Source of the DNA: JAAYZB01 sp937958685 | GTDB taxonomy: Bacteria; Bacillota_I; Bacilli_A; Izemoplasmatales; Hujiaoplasmataceae | NCBI GenBank assembly: GCA_036824265.1 | Contig: DAITAL010000003.1 | Span: forward strand, 1 to 64,000 | Length of the DNA: 64,000 bases | Direction of reading: 5' to 3' | Part shown: positions 49,218 through 55,965 of the stretch, piece after piece | How positions within the stretch are numbered: the stretch's first letter is position 1 | Layout: every line of letters begins with the position of its first letter | Position numbers and translations under genes: made by a program | The notes under the pieces: model-generated | Database searches by the model: none | The model's input: only the letters and a program-made list of their open reading frames with translations | Told to the model about the DNA's origin: nothing

Positions 49218-50231
49218 ATGCACAACATGATCGGCAACACGCCATTGCTCATCATCGATTATCTTTACAAAAAAGAACCGCGCCGGCTTTATGCCAAGGC
49301 GGAATATTACAACCTGACGGGGTCGATCAAGGACCGGATGGCCAAATATATCATTGAGGAATCCTACAAGGACGGCACGTTGCATCGGGGCATGCCGATC
49401 ATCGAGGCCACCAGTGGCAACACCGGAATCGCGTTTTCGGCCCTCGGGGCGATGTATGGGCATCCCGTGCACATCTTCATGCCCGAGTGGATGTCGAACG
49501 AACGAAAGCAGATGATCCGCAAGTACGGCGCGATCCTGCATGAGGTCACCATGGAGGAAGGCGGTTTCGCCGGGTGTGTCGCCCTGGCCGACGAGTTCGC
49601 CCGCACCATCGGCGGCTTTCGCCCGCAGCAGTTCTTCAATCCCTACAATGTCGAGGCGCATTTCATGACGACCGGACTCGAGATCTGCACACAACTTGAC
49701 AAATTGCAGATCCGCCCTGACGGCTTCGTGGCCGGTGTCGGCACCGGCGGCACGATCATGGGCGTCAGGAAGCGTCTGAAGAAGAAACATCCGCATGTGA
49801 AGATCTTTCCGCTCGAACCGGCGCAGGCGGCCATCATGAAGACGGGCGACCCTGGTGGCAAACACCGAATCCAGGGAATCGGCGACGGGTTCATCCCGCA
49901 GATCGTCAAACCGGAAGAACTGGACGACATCATCGTCATTGACGATGGGGATGCGATCCTGATGACGCAAATGCTGGCCAAGAAGCTCGGACTCGGTGTG
50001 GGCGTCTCCAGCGGCGCCAATTTCCTCGGCGCCGTCATGGTCCAAAACCAGTTCGGCGGCGATTTCACCGTCGTGACCGTCTTCAGCGACGATTCCAAGA
50101 AATACTTGTCGTCCTCCCTGCTGCTTGATGAGCCGATCAAGCCGGGATTCATCACTCCCGACATCGAGCTGTTGTCGATGGACGCGGAATGCATCTGCGA
50201 CAAGCGGATTTTCGCGGGGACCTGCAACTAA
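49218..50231 (+). CDS. PLP-dependent cysteine synthase/cystathionine beta-synthase-like enzyme
   Basis: A 337-residue fold-type II PLP enzyme. The PLP lysine Lys38 is in NLTGSIKDRMA, the substrate loop reads ATSGNTGIAFS and the phosphate loop GVGTGGTIMG. It is of the CysK/CysM/CBS family, which condenses an activated serine with sulfide, thiosulfate or homocysteine. It has an extra C-terminal tail with two Cys (AECICDKRIFAGTC), unusual for CysK. The start is near the family's GNTPL motif (IGNTPLLII), so the N-terminus is shorter than in E. coli CysK. No serine acetyltransferase is adjacent. Confidence 0.9.
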   Translation: MHNMIGNTPLLIIDYLYKKEPRRLYAKAEYYNLTGSIKDRMAKYIIEESYKDGTLHRGMPIIEATSGNTGIAFSALGAMYGHPVHIFMPEWMSNERKQMIRKYGAILHEVTMEEGGFAGCVALADEFARTIGGFRPQQFFNPYNVEAHFMTTGLEICTQLDKLQIRPDGFVAGVGTGGTIMGVRKRLKKKHPHVKIFPLEPAQAAIMKTGDPGGKHRIQGIGDGFIPQIVKPEELDDIIVIDDGDAILMTQMLAKKLGLGVGVSSGANFLGAVMVQNQFGGDFTVVTVFSDDSKKYLSSSLLLDEPIKPGFITPDIELLSMDAECICDKRIFAGTCN

Positions 50232-50315
50232 GCGTTTTCCAGGTAACCATTTGGCGACAAAACCACGAAAAAAGAGCGCGCAAGCTTACAACAATGAATA
50301 AACATTCATCGGCCG

Positions 50316-50341
50316 AGGGCGTGAGAAATGAGCCCTTTTTA
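50316..50341 (+). terminator. Rho-independent terminator
   Basis: The stem AGGGC/GCCCT with an 11-base loop and a T5 tail, downstream of the cysteine-synthase-like gene. Moderate strength. Confidence 0.6.
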
Positions 50342-50381
50342 ACCATTTTCAAGTTCATGAGAAAAAACGTGAGCAAATCTT

Positions 50382-50410
50382 TTGACATCCCTTTCAAGCT
50401 ATAATATAAT
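50382..50410 (+). promoter_or_regulatory. Consensus promoter upstream of the first riboswitch
   Basis: A perfect TTGACA (50382-50387) and TATAAT (50405-50410) with a 17-base spacer. Predicted transcription starts near 50417, about 20 bases before the aptamer. Confidence 0.9.
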
Positions 50411-50437
50411 TTAGCCGACGAAAAAAATAAATAGAAT

Positions 50438-50534
50438 GACAAAGCTAAAATCGAAGTGATTCGATGACAGAAAACTACAGGGTCTCCGATGGAGATAGCC
50501 AGCTGCCATTTGAAAATCGACTTTAGCTTTTTTT
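50438..50534 (+). promoter_or_regulatory. Probable class I cyclic-di-GMP (GEMM) riboswitch with terminator, copy A
   Basis: The aptamer (about 50438-50507) has a GNRA-capped hairpin (ATCGAA-GTGA-TTCGAT, 50450-50465), then GAAAACTACAGGGTCTC and GAGATAGCCAGCTGCC. The latter two form a second stem (TCTCC/GGAGA and CTA/TAG) with an asymmetric loop, as in the tetraloop-receptor arm of GEMM-I RNAs. The 3' part is an expression platform: 50517-50528 can pair with 50443-50454 (11 of 12) and is followed by T7. That pairing would break the first hairpin, so ligand binding should favour read-through. Class assignment is by pattern. Confidence 0.75.
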
Positions 50535-50565
50535 GTCAAAAAAACCATCTAAAGGAGTGTTAATC

Positions 50566-51051
50566 ATGTTTAAGAAATTTCTGGCAGTAATCGCATTGGC
50601 TCTGGTATTGGGCGGAAGCGCCCTGGCATTCGCCTGGTGGGACAACCTTTCCGCAAACCGTGAGGAAGTCATCACCATCGGACAAGGTGTCACCCTGCAA
50701 GTCGCAGCTGTAGCCACCGCTCCAGAAGGGAAAGTCCTCGTTCCGGCCGGCGTCGTTTTAAAGGCAAATGACGTTACCGAAGTTGTCCTGACCTACAACG
50801 TCAAACTCGACCTTGAAGTTCTCACCGCCCTTGATCTGACAGTATCCGCCAGCAACATCCAAATCGGCGGCAGCTCCGAGCACGAAGCGTTGGTCACGAT
50901 CGACATCGCCCAAGCGGCAGCCACCGTCAACAACGCTGATGTCCTCGTCACCGTAACAATCACGCTTGCGCAACCAGACACTGAAGAAGTCTATCTGGAA
51001 ATCATCAACCAGGATATCACCTTCACCCTGACCTTCTCAGCATCGCAGTAA
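50566..51051 (+). CDS. TasA/camelysin-like exported protein, paralogue 1
   Basis: A 161-residue exported protein. The signal peptide MFKKFLAVIALALVLGGSALAF (cut here as ...GGSALAFAWWD) ends in the motif AFAWWD. The mature part is a beta-rich domain with IxIGxGVxLQV near its start, KVLVPAGVVLKANDVTEVVL mid-domain and a C-terminal ITFTLTFSAS strand. The plan fits the SipW-processed TasA/camelysin family, whose members polymerise into extracellular fibres. First gene after the riboswitch and terminator; AAAGGAG at 50551-50557. It is probably the major subunit because it is promoter-proximal. Sequence divergence from TasA is large, so homology is inferred. Confidence 0.78.
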   Translation: MFKKFLAVIALALVLGGSALAFAWWDNLSANREEVITIGQGVTLQVAAVATAPEGKVLVPAGVVLKANDVTEVVLTYNVKLDLEVLTALDLTVSASNIQIGGSSEHEALVTIDIAQAAATVNNADVLVTVTITLAQPDTEEVYLEIINQDITFTLTFSASQ

Positions 51052-51097
51052 CTAAAAAAAACAAAAAAAACATAGAAAAATATAAGGAGAAAAAATC

Positions 51098-51682
51098 ATG
51101 AAAAAAGTATTTGCATTAATCGCTTTGGCAGCATTGTTAGTTGGTTCCACAGTTGTCGCTTTTGCCTGGTGGGATAGTCTACGGGCAGACAGAGACGAAA
51201 CGTTCGAAATCGGTTATGGTGTCAGACTCCAGGTCGACAGCGAACTTCAGGACACCCGTGCGCTTGTTCCCGCCGGTTCGTTCTATGCCGCTTATGAGGC
51301 GGACTATACCACGGCTTATGTCTTTGAATACGTACTCAGCCTCGAAGAGCCTCTCACAGAAGGCATGACCGCCAATTTGAACGTTGAGATCACGGATTTC
51401 GTCCTCGGCACCTACACCTATGGTTTCAACAACGTTGAATCCGTCGTGACCATCGATATCAACGGCACGACCGAAGCCGACGGCGCCTGGGTTCTGGAGA
51501 ATGTTTTCACCGATGAAAACAACGAAGTAACTGTCACCGTCACCCTGACGCTCATCGCCCATCCGAATGCGGAATTCGCCAGCCATTATGCGGCTGTCGC
51601 CGGCCAGTTGCCGACTTTCTCGATCGGTTTCGAGGTTGAGAACACTTCGAGTTCTGAAGCTCCCGAATCACCCCTTCAGTAA
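51098..51682 (+). CDS. TasA/camelysin-like exported protein, paralogue 2
   Basis: A 194-residue exported protein clearly related to paralogue 1: signal peptide end VVAFAWWDSL, then FEIGYGVRLQV, RALVPAGSFYAAYEADYT and a C-terminal FSIGFEVE strand. It has about 30 extra residues, including a loop DFVLGTYTYGFNN and a short Ser/Glu/Pro tail. It is separated from paralogue 1 by an A-rich 46-base gap with AAGGAG. Likely a second or minor fibre subunit, processed by the peptidase encoded downstream. Confidence 0.75.
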   Translation: MKKVFALIALAALLVGSTVVAFAWWDSLRADRDETFEIGYGVRLQVDSELQDTRALVPAGSFYAAYEADYTTAYVFEYVLSLEEPLTEGMTANLNVEITDFVLGTYTYGFNNVESVVTIDINGTTEADGAWVLENVFTDENNEVTVTVTLTLIAHPNAEFASHYAAVAGQLPTFSIGFEVENTSSSEAPESPLQ

Positions 51683-51718
51683 TCCCAAAAAAACAGCCAG
51701 TACGACAACATGAAAACC

Positions 51719-51760
51719 GGAGCCGGGCCCGTTGACAACCAACCCGGCCCGGCCTGCTCC
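51719..51760 (+). repeat. GC-rich intercistronic hairpin
   Basis: GCCGGGCC (51722-51729) pairs with GGCCCGGC (51746-51753), and GGA/TCC pairs outside a bulge can extend it. No T-run follows. It lies between the two abundant-type subunit genes and the downstream operon genes, right before GGAGG of the next gene. It may set relative expression or mRNA stability. Confidence 0.6.
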
Positions 51761-51771
51761 CGGAGGGCCTT

Positions 51772-52347
51772 ATGGAAGAACTGAATAGCATTACATCCTC
51801 GATTTTCCACTTCAAGAGCAAACGGCTGTTGGTGTTGATACTGCTCGGTTTCGTCTCGATCAACTTCGGGATCGGCTATTCGCTGTGGGACAAGGCAAAT
51901 CAGGTCGTTGACGATCCGATCATCGATATCGGCGTCGGCGCTGTCATCCAGGTTTCCGAAACCCTCAATCCCGGACCCAACCAGAAACTCATTCCCTATG
52001 GCGCTTTCAAAGGCGCAAACGACATCGAAGAGTTCATCTACACCTACACCGTAAGGCTCAACAAGGACGGCATGCTCACCGCGAAGATCAACAGACTGCT
52101 GGTGGGCGAAGACGCGACGCTTACACACATGTTCACCGTCACGGTGATCGATGAGAACCGGCAAGTCGAAGGCGAAAACCAGTTGACGACAAGTTTTCAG
52201 AAGGAAGCGGAAGCGGAATATCACACCGCCGTCATCACCTTCAGGATCCGCCTCAATCACCCAACCACCCAAGCGGAGTATCTGGCGATCCAAGGCAAGC
52301 GCATCAACTTGACTTTTACCTTCACCGCCAGCGAGAAAACAGACTGA
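51772..52347 (+). CDS. TasA/camelysin-like exported protein, paralogue 3
   Basis: A 191-residue protein with an N-terminal cytoplasmic stretch of about 17 residues and one hydrophobic segment ending in GIGYSLWDKAN, the family's cleavage-region motif. The mature domain shows IDIGVGAVIQV, KLIPYGAFKGANDIEEFIY and INLTFTFTAS, the same three landmarks as the other paralogues. The longer n-region makes it resemble TapA-type accessory or anchoring subunits, which is an inference. It follows the GC-rich hairpin and is 25 bases from the signal peptidase gene. Confidence 0.72.
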   Translation: MEELNSITSSIFHFKSKRLLVLILLGFVSINFGIGYSLWDKANQVVDDPIIDIGVGAVIQVSETLNPGPNQKLIPYGAFKGANDIEEFIYTYTVRLNKDGMLTAKINRLLVGEDATLTHMFTVTVIDENRQVEGENQLTTSFQKEAEAEYHTAVITFRIRLNHPTTQAEYLAIQGKRINLTFTFTASEKTD

Positions 52348-52372
52348 ACCCCAATGAAAGGAGCGAGCCCCA

Positions 52373-52918
52373 ATGTCCAAAACAATTCTGAAAACGAAGT
52401 TTGGCAAATCGCTCCTGGAGGGGCTCAGGTTTTTCCTCATCGTCGGCATCATCTACGGCATCGGCTATGTCATCCTCAATTATGTCCCCTTCTTTGCCAA
52501 ACATGAGCATTACGTGATCGCCACCGGCAGCATGACTCCCGTCATCGACCCCGGCGACGTGGTCATCATCGACAACAGCGTCTTGCTGGACGATCTCGTT
52601 GAGGGCGACATCATCGCCTTCAGGGCGGTGATCGACGACAGCGGGGAAGAACGGGTCGTGGTGCATTATCTCGCAAGTGTCGTTGAAGACGACGAGGGCG
52701 TCAGGACTTACCAAACCAAACCACATGTTTCCGAACGCCTGGACGACTGGGAGCTGACTGACGAAGACATCATCGGCATCCATGTCCTGACGATCAGCAA
52801 CATTGGCCGGCTGCTCCTCTTCGCCCAATCGCTCATCGGCCGGATCATCATCATCGTGGACATCGTCATAATCTATTACCTGTTTAAAATCCTGTTCAAA
52901 GACAAAAAGAAAGCCTAA
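52373..52918 (+). CDS. sipW: ER-type signal peptidase I (SipW-like)
   Basis: A 181-residue membrane peptidase. One N-terminal membrane helix (about 18-38) and one near the C-terminus (about 150-172) frame the catalytic domain. The nucleophile Ser53 is in ATGSMTPVIDPGD, and His98 in VVVHYLASV replaces the Lys of usual bacterial type I peptidases, the mark of the ER/archaeal/SipW class. In Bacillus, SipW cleaves TasA and TapA. Here it lies among five exported proteins with a common cleavage-region motif, so it is very likely their dedicated processing enzyme. Own ribosome binding site AAAGGAG. Confidence 0.9.
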   Translation: MSKTILKTKFGKSLLEGLRFFLIVGIIYGIGYVILNYVPFFAKHEHYVIATGSMTPVIDPGDVVIIDNSVLLDDLVEGDIIAFRAVIDDSGEERVVVHYLASVVEDDEGVRTYQTKPHVSERLDDWELTDEDIIGIHVLTISNIGRLLLFAQSLIGRIIIIVDIVIIYYLFKILFKDKKKA

Positions 52919-52951
52919 CCCCAAACAAGGAAATCAAAGGAGGTGAGGGAC

Positions 52952-53908
52952 ATGGCGGGCATCAAAAAACTATTGGCATTATTCATCTTTGCGCTGATCG
53001 GAATCTCCGGCACGACGATGCTGGGATACAGCCATTTTGACGATCTGGACCAGGATCGTCCCCTTGCGGTTTCCCTTGGCTTCTGGGATTTTCCGGGTGT
53101 ACCCTTCGCAAATTTCGATGATCGGTTGGCTTCCGGATTTTTCACGCTCTTCGGTGTTGACACGCTGACCGATCTTTATGCCAACACGACGTTTTCGCAG
53201 ATCATGAACGCCGCCAGCAAAACCACCAACGGCGGCAGCACCTATTCTGGCACCGGATACACGATTTCCGGCGTCGAATTCGCCAATCAGGCATGGCAGA
53301 TCCGTGGGGATGCGGTCTACACCTCGGGCAACACCTCGCTCGGCTTCGTCAGGCAGCTTGACCGCAGCCTGAACACATCCTCCCAACCGATCCATCAGGT
53401 GATGCCTTCGGATATTGCCAGTCCGCTTCCTTACCCGGAATACAGTTTTTTCACCGCCTATGACATCAAGAATTCCGTCACCGGCAACGCCTACGGCCTG
53501 CGGCTTGACAACCAGGTCGTGATGACGACGATGAACCCGGTCGCGAATCTGGACTCGATCTCCTTCTATGCGCTCCGCGGCTTGAAGATCAACTCCGCTG
53601 AAAGACTTGTCAACCGCCAGTTCGTCGTCCAAATCAGTGCGACCGGCATTGAAGGCTCGTTCGTGAATGTCGGCACCGCCCAGACGCTGCAAGCACCGCC
53701 GACGGCCATCGAGGTCTTCAATGCGTCCGCACCCGCCAGCCATGCGTTCCCGTTCTATGAATTCGTCCTGACGACGACGCAGAAAAACAATATGCCCGCA
53801 TCCGGTTACTACGTGCGGATCAGTTTCAGCGGCGGCGTCCAAGGCAACGGCGGCAGTTCCACCCGTTCCCGCATGGTGATCGACGATTTCCAGATCAACA
53901 ACGACTAA
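52952..53908 (+). CDS. Exported protein of unknown fold, SipW-operon partner
   Basis: A 318-residue exported protein unrelated in its mature part to the TasA-like paralogues. Its signal peptide ends in MLGYSHFDDLDQDRP, matching the cleavage-region motif of its neighbours. The mature part is rich in Ser, Thr, Asn and Gly with a carbohydrate-binding or jelly-roll look: GYTISGVEFANQAWQIRGDA, LDSISFYALRGLKINSAERL (in part) and the end VIDDFQIN, like lamin-tail or discoidin-type beta sandwiches that often end in DDF. The ATG at 52952 has AAAGGAGG at ideal distance. It could be a matrix adhesin or tip protein; no family recognised. Confidence 0.75.
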   Translation: MAGIKKLLALFIFALIGISGTTMLGYSHFDDLDQDRPLAVSLGFWDFPGVPFANFDDRLASGFFTLFGVDTLTDLYANTTFSQIMNAASKTTNGGSTYSGTGYTISGVEFANQAWQIRGDAVYTSGNTSLGFVRQLDRSLNTSSQPIHQVMPSDIASPLPYPEYSFFTAYDIKNSVTGNAYGLRLDNQVVMTTMNPVANLDSISFYALRGLKINSAERLVNRQFVVQISATGIEGSFVNVGTAQTLQAPPTAIEVFNASAPASHAFPFYEFVLTTTQKNNMPASGYYVRISFSGGVQGNGGSSTRSRMVIDDFQINND

Positions 53909-53921
53909 GCCCGACACAAAG

Positions 53922-53944
53922 AGACCTAAAAAGGTCTTTTTTTT
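53922..53944 (+). terminator. Rho-independent terminator of the SipW operon
   Basis: The stem AGACC/GGTCT, extended by outer ACACAAA/TTTGTGT pairing, with a T8 run. Confidence 0.85.
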
Positions 53945-53981
53945 GTGTCCATTGCAGAAATCAAAAAAATACGCGGCTCTA

Positions 53982-54010
53982 TTGCCATATTTTTGGATTC
54001 GTGATATTGT
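53982..54010 (+). promoter_or_regulatory. Promoter upstream of the second riboswitch
   Basis: TTGCCA (53982-53987) and TATTGT (54005-54010) with a 17-base spacer and an extended TGA element. It is weaker than the promoter of copy A. Confidence 0.6.
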
Positions 54011-54060
54011 AACATTATCAAAACAAAGCCATGCGGTGAATTGTGTGCCTGCACTTCCCG

Positions 54061-54161
54061 GATGAATGCTTGGTTTGATAAAGCCAAACCCGGAGCGATC
54101 CGGCGACGGAAAACTATAGGGTCTCGACAGAGATAGCCAGCTGCCTTTCTAGACATTCATC
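54061..54161 (+). promoter_or_regulatory. Probable class I cyclic-di-GMP (GEMM) riboswitch, copy B
   Basis: The aptamer (about 54077-54145) repeats the layout of copy A: GATAAAGCC, a GNRA-capped hairpin CCGGA-GCGA-TCCGG (54090-54103), GAAAACTATAGGGTCTC and GAGATAGCCAGCTGCC. The hairpin arms differ in sequence but keep pairing, i.e. covariation between the copies. GATGAATG (54061-54068) and CATTCATC (54154-54161) pair perfectly around the aptamer and end at the ribosome binding site region (GAGGTG). Control may therefore be at translation initiation; no T-run terminator is seen. Confidence 0.73.
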
Positions 54162-54173
54162 GAGGTGAAAAGC

Positions 54174-54656
54174 ATGAGAACACTCTTCATGTTGCTTTTC
54201 GGTTTCTGTTTTGTTTTTTTTGGCACCGAAACAGCTTACTCGTATTGGGAAAACCAACAGGATATCATCAAGTTGCAGAACTCAGGCGACAATGAAACGG
54301 TCATCATCAGCGAGCTTGCCTTGCAAAGCGAGGGAGCGCGGCTGATACCCGAAGGCGCCCTCCGGGGCAAAGACGACGTGACGGAAATCGTTTATGTCTA
54401 TCAGGTCGAGATCCAACCGGGACACACACTGGAAGTTCATCCGGAAGCAGTAGCCATCATCAAGGATGGCATCAGAATCCCGGATGGGGATGGTCTGGTC
54501 ATCTTCCGATTCGAGACGGATGAAATCGATGCCGGACACTTGCTTGTCACGCTCCATGTCAGCCTGAGGATGCCCGAAACCGAAGCCCAACGCACGCTGC
54601 TTCAAGGCGGGAAGGTTGTCTTTTCCTTGGCCTTCACCCAAACAATGCAGCCGTAA
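54174..54656 (+). CDS. TasA/camelysin-like exported protein, paralogue 4
   Basis: A 160-residue exported protein. The signal peptide ends in TAYSYWENQQ, the same cleavage-region motif. The mature domain has ARLIPEGALRGKDDVTEIVY and KVVFSLAFTQT, matching the other paralogues, but the IxIGxGV strand is replaced by DNETVIISELALQ. It has its own promoter and riboswitch, so its level can be tuned separately from the main operon. The ATG at 54174 is spaced correctly from AGGTG; an upstream GTG at 54165 overlaps that site. It is possibly an alternative subunit. Confidence 0.75.
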   Translation: MRTLFMLLFGFCFVFFGTETAYSYWENQQDIIKLQNSGDNETVIISELALQSEGARLIPEGALRGKDDVTEIVYVYQVEIQPGHTLEVHPEAVAIIKDGIRIPDGDGLVIFRFETDEIDAGHLLVTLHVSLRMPETEAQRTLLQGGKVVFSLAFTQTMQP

Positions 54657-54696
54657 TCTTTTAATATAACCAGAAAAACCCCTTAATCGCAAAGCC

Positions 54697-54725
54697 GATT
54701 TCGCTTTTTTGCGAAATCCTTTTTT
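54697..54725 (+). terminator. Rho-independent terminator
   Basis: A perfect stem, GATTTCGC/GCGAAATC, with a T6 loop and a CTTTTTT tail. Confidence 0.9.
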
Positions 54726-54841
54726 CATGTTTCTTGCACCGGCCGCCACGGCTTCCCCCGGGAAGCGCGATGTTGGCACCGCAAGGGATTTAATGTGGTG
54801 CCGGCAATTTCATTTCAAGGGTTTTTGCCGGGCGGTCCTTG

Positions 54842-54850
54842 TGCTATAAT
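54842..54850 (+). promoter_or_regulatory. Extended -10 promoter of the Mrp antiporter operon
   Basis: TGC-TATAAT at 54842-54850; the region 17 bases upstream reads TTTTTG. The leader to mrpE is about 38 bases. Confidence 0.7.
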
Positions 54851-54894
54851 AGTCATATATCTTTTAGGAGATCGTATCGGAAAGGCTGTGTGCG

Positions 54895-55383
54895 ATGAAG
54901 AAAAAGTACAGCGCTGTCTCGCTATTTGGCTTTCTGCTCTTGTTTTGGTTGATTTTGGGCGCCGATTTGACGCTTGTCCAAGCCTTGATCGGCACCTTGG
55001 CCTCGTTTCTTGTCGTGTGGTTCAATTATGACCTGGTGTTCAACCATCAGGAAACCAGCAAACTGACCTTTCGCCTCATCGGCCGTTTTTTCCGTTTGGC
55101 AGTCGTTTTGGTGGTGGCCATCGTCAAGGCCAACTTTCACGTGGCGGCGATCGTGCTTTCCCCACGAATGAAAATCCAACCGGGATTCCGGAAAATCAGG
55201 AACCCCTTGCGAAAAGACCTCAATCAGGCGCTTTACGCCAATGCGATCACCCTGACGCCGGGAACGCTCACCGTGGATCTTGATGATCAGGAGATCCTTG
55301 TCCACGGATTGGAAACGAACAGCGTCAGCTCACTGGAAAACAGCAGTCTTGAACGGGCGTTTGTCCTACTGGAGGCCGAGTGA
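54895..55383 (+). CDS. mrpE: Mrp-type cation/proton antiporter subunit E
   Basis: A 162-residue membrane subunit (MnhE/MbhA family) of a multi-subunit Na+/H+ antiporter. Two to three N-terminal membrane segments are followed by a cytoplasmic domain with NPLRKDLNQALYANAITLTPGTLTVD (in part: NAITLTPGTLTVDL), the family's hallmark, and FERAF-like LERAFVLLEAE. It starts after GGAAAGG. First gene of the nine-gene operon, with a one-base overlap to the next. Confidence 0.93.
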   Translation: MKKKYSAVSLFGFLLLFWLILGADLTLVQALIGTLASFLVVWFNYDLVFNHQETSKLTFRLIGRFFRLAVVLVVAIVKANFHVAAIVLSPRMKIQPGFRKIRNPLRKDLNQALYANAITLTPGTLTVDLDDQEILVHGLETNSVSSLENSSLERAFVLLEAE

Positions 55384-55649
55384 TGGTTGCCAATGTTGTG
55401 ATCGTCTGCACGATCCTGATTCTGCTCATGACATTTGTCGGTCTAATGCGGGCATTGATCGGCCCGACCGCCGCCGATCGGATGGTCGCCATCAACATGA
55501 TCACGACGAAAGTCGCGACGATCATCGTGATGATCGCCCTGGTGACCGCCCAGGAACAGTATGTCAGCGTTTCCCTCGTCTACGCCCTGATCGGCTTTAT
55601 CGCCACAATCGGCGTCAGTCGTTATCTGATGAAAGGAAAGTTGAAATAA
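55383..55649 (+). CDS. mrpF: Mrp-type antiporter subunit F
   Basis: An 88-residue protein with three membrane helices (MnhF/MbhB family). The core RALIGPTAADRMVAINMITTKV (in part: GPTAADRMVAINMI) is the family signature. Overlaps the mrpE stop by one base. Confidence 0.93.
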   Translation: MVANVVIVCTILILLMTFVGLMRALIGPTAADRMVAINMITTKVATIIVMIALVTAQEQYVSVSLVYALIGFIATIGVSRYLMKGKLK

Positions 55650-55650
55650 C

Positions 55651-55965
55651 ATGCGCATCGCTCTTGACATCTTGGCGATCATTTTCGTCGTTTCCGGATC
55701 ATTCTTCATCTTGGTGGGCGTGATCGGGCTGATCCGCATGCCCGATGTTTTCTGCCGCTTGCACGCGACCACCAAGTGCGACACGATGGGAGCGGGCCTG
55801 ATTTATCTCGGCCTCGTGTTTTGGCAAGGACTCACGTTCACCTCGTTGGTCATTTTGGTCATCCTCGTGTTCATCTGGCTGACCAACCCGACGGCGGCGC
55901 ATTATATCGCCAAAAGCGCTTATCAGCGGCTTAAGACCGAAACCGAAGAGGAGGATGGCGCCTGA
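55651..55965 (+). CDS. mrpG: Mrp-type antiporter subunit G
   Basis: A 104-residue protein with three membrane helices (MnhG/MbhC family). The signature GLIRMPDVFCRLHATTKCDTMG is intact (quoted in part: RMPDVFCRLHATTK). One-base overlap (TGATG) with the next gene. Confidence 0.93.
   Translation: MRIALDILAIIFVVSGSFFILVGVIGLIRMPDVFCRLHATTKCDTMGAGLIYLGLVFWQGLTFTSLVILVILVFIWLTNPTAAHYIAKSAYQRLKTETEEEDGA

Noticed and set aside
50294..50309. Inverted repeat ATGAAT-AAAC-ATTCAT upstream of the fibre operon.
   Set aside because: AT-rich, short, and located before the preceding gene's terminator; no reason to link it to regulation.
54726..54830. GC-rich hairpins (GCTTCC/GGAAGC and GGCACC/GGTGCC) before the antiporter operon as a possible Na+ riboswitch.
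   Set aside because: They lie upstream of the mapped -10 box at 54845, so they would not be in the antiporter mRNA, and no known riboswitch core is visible.
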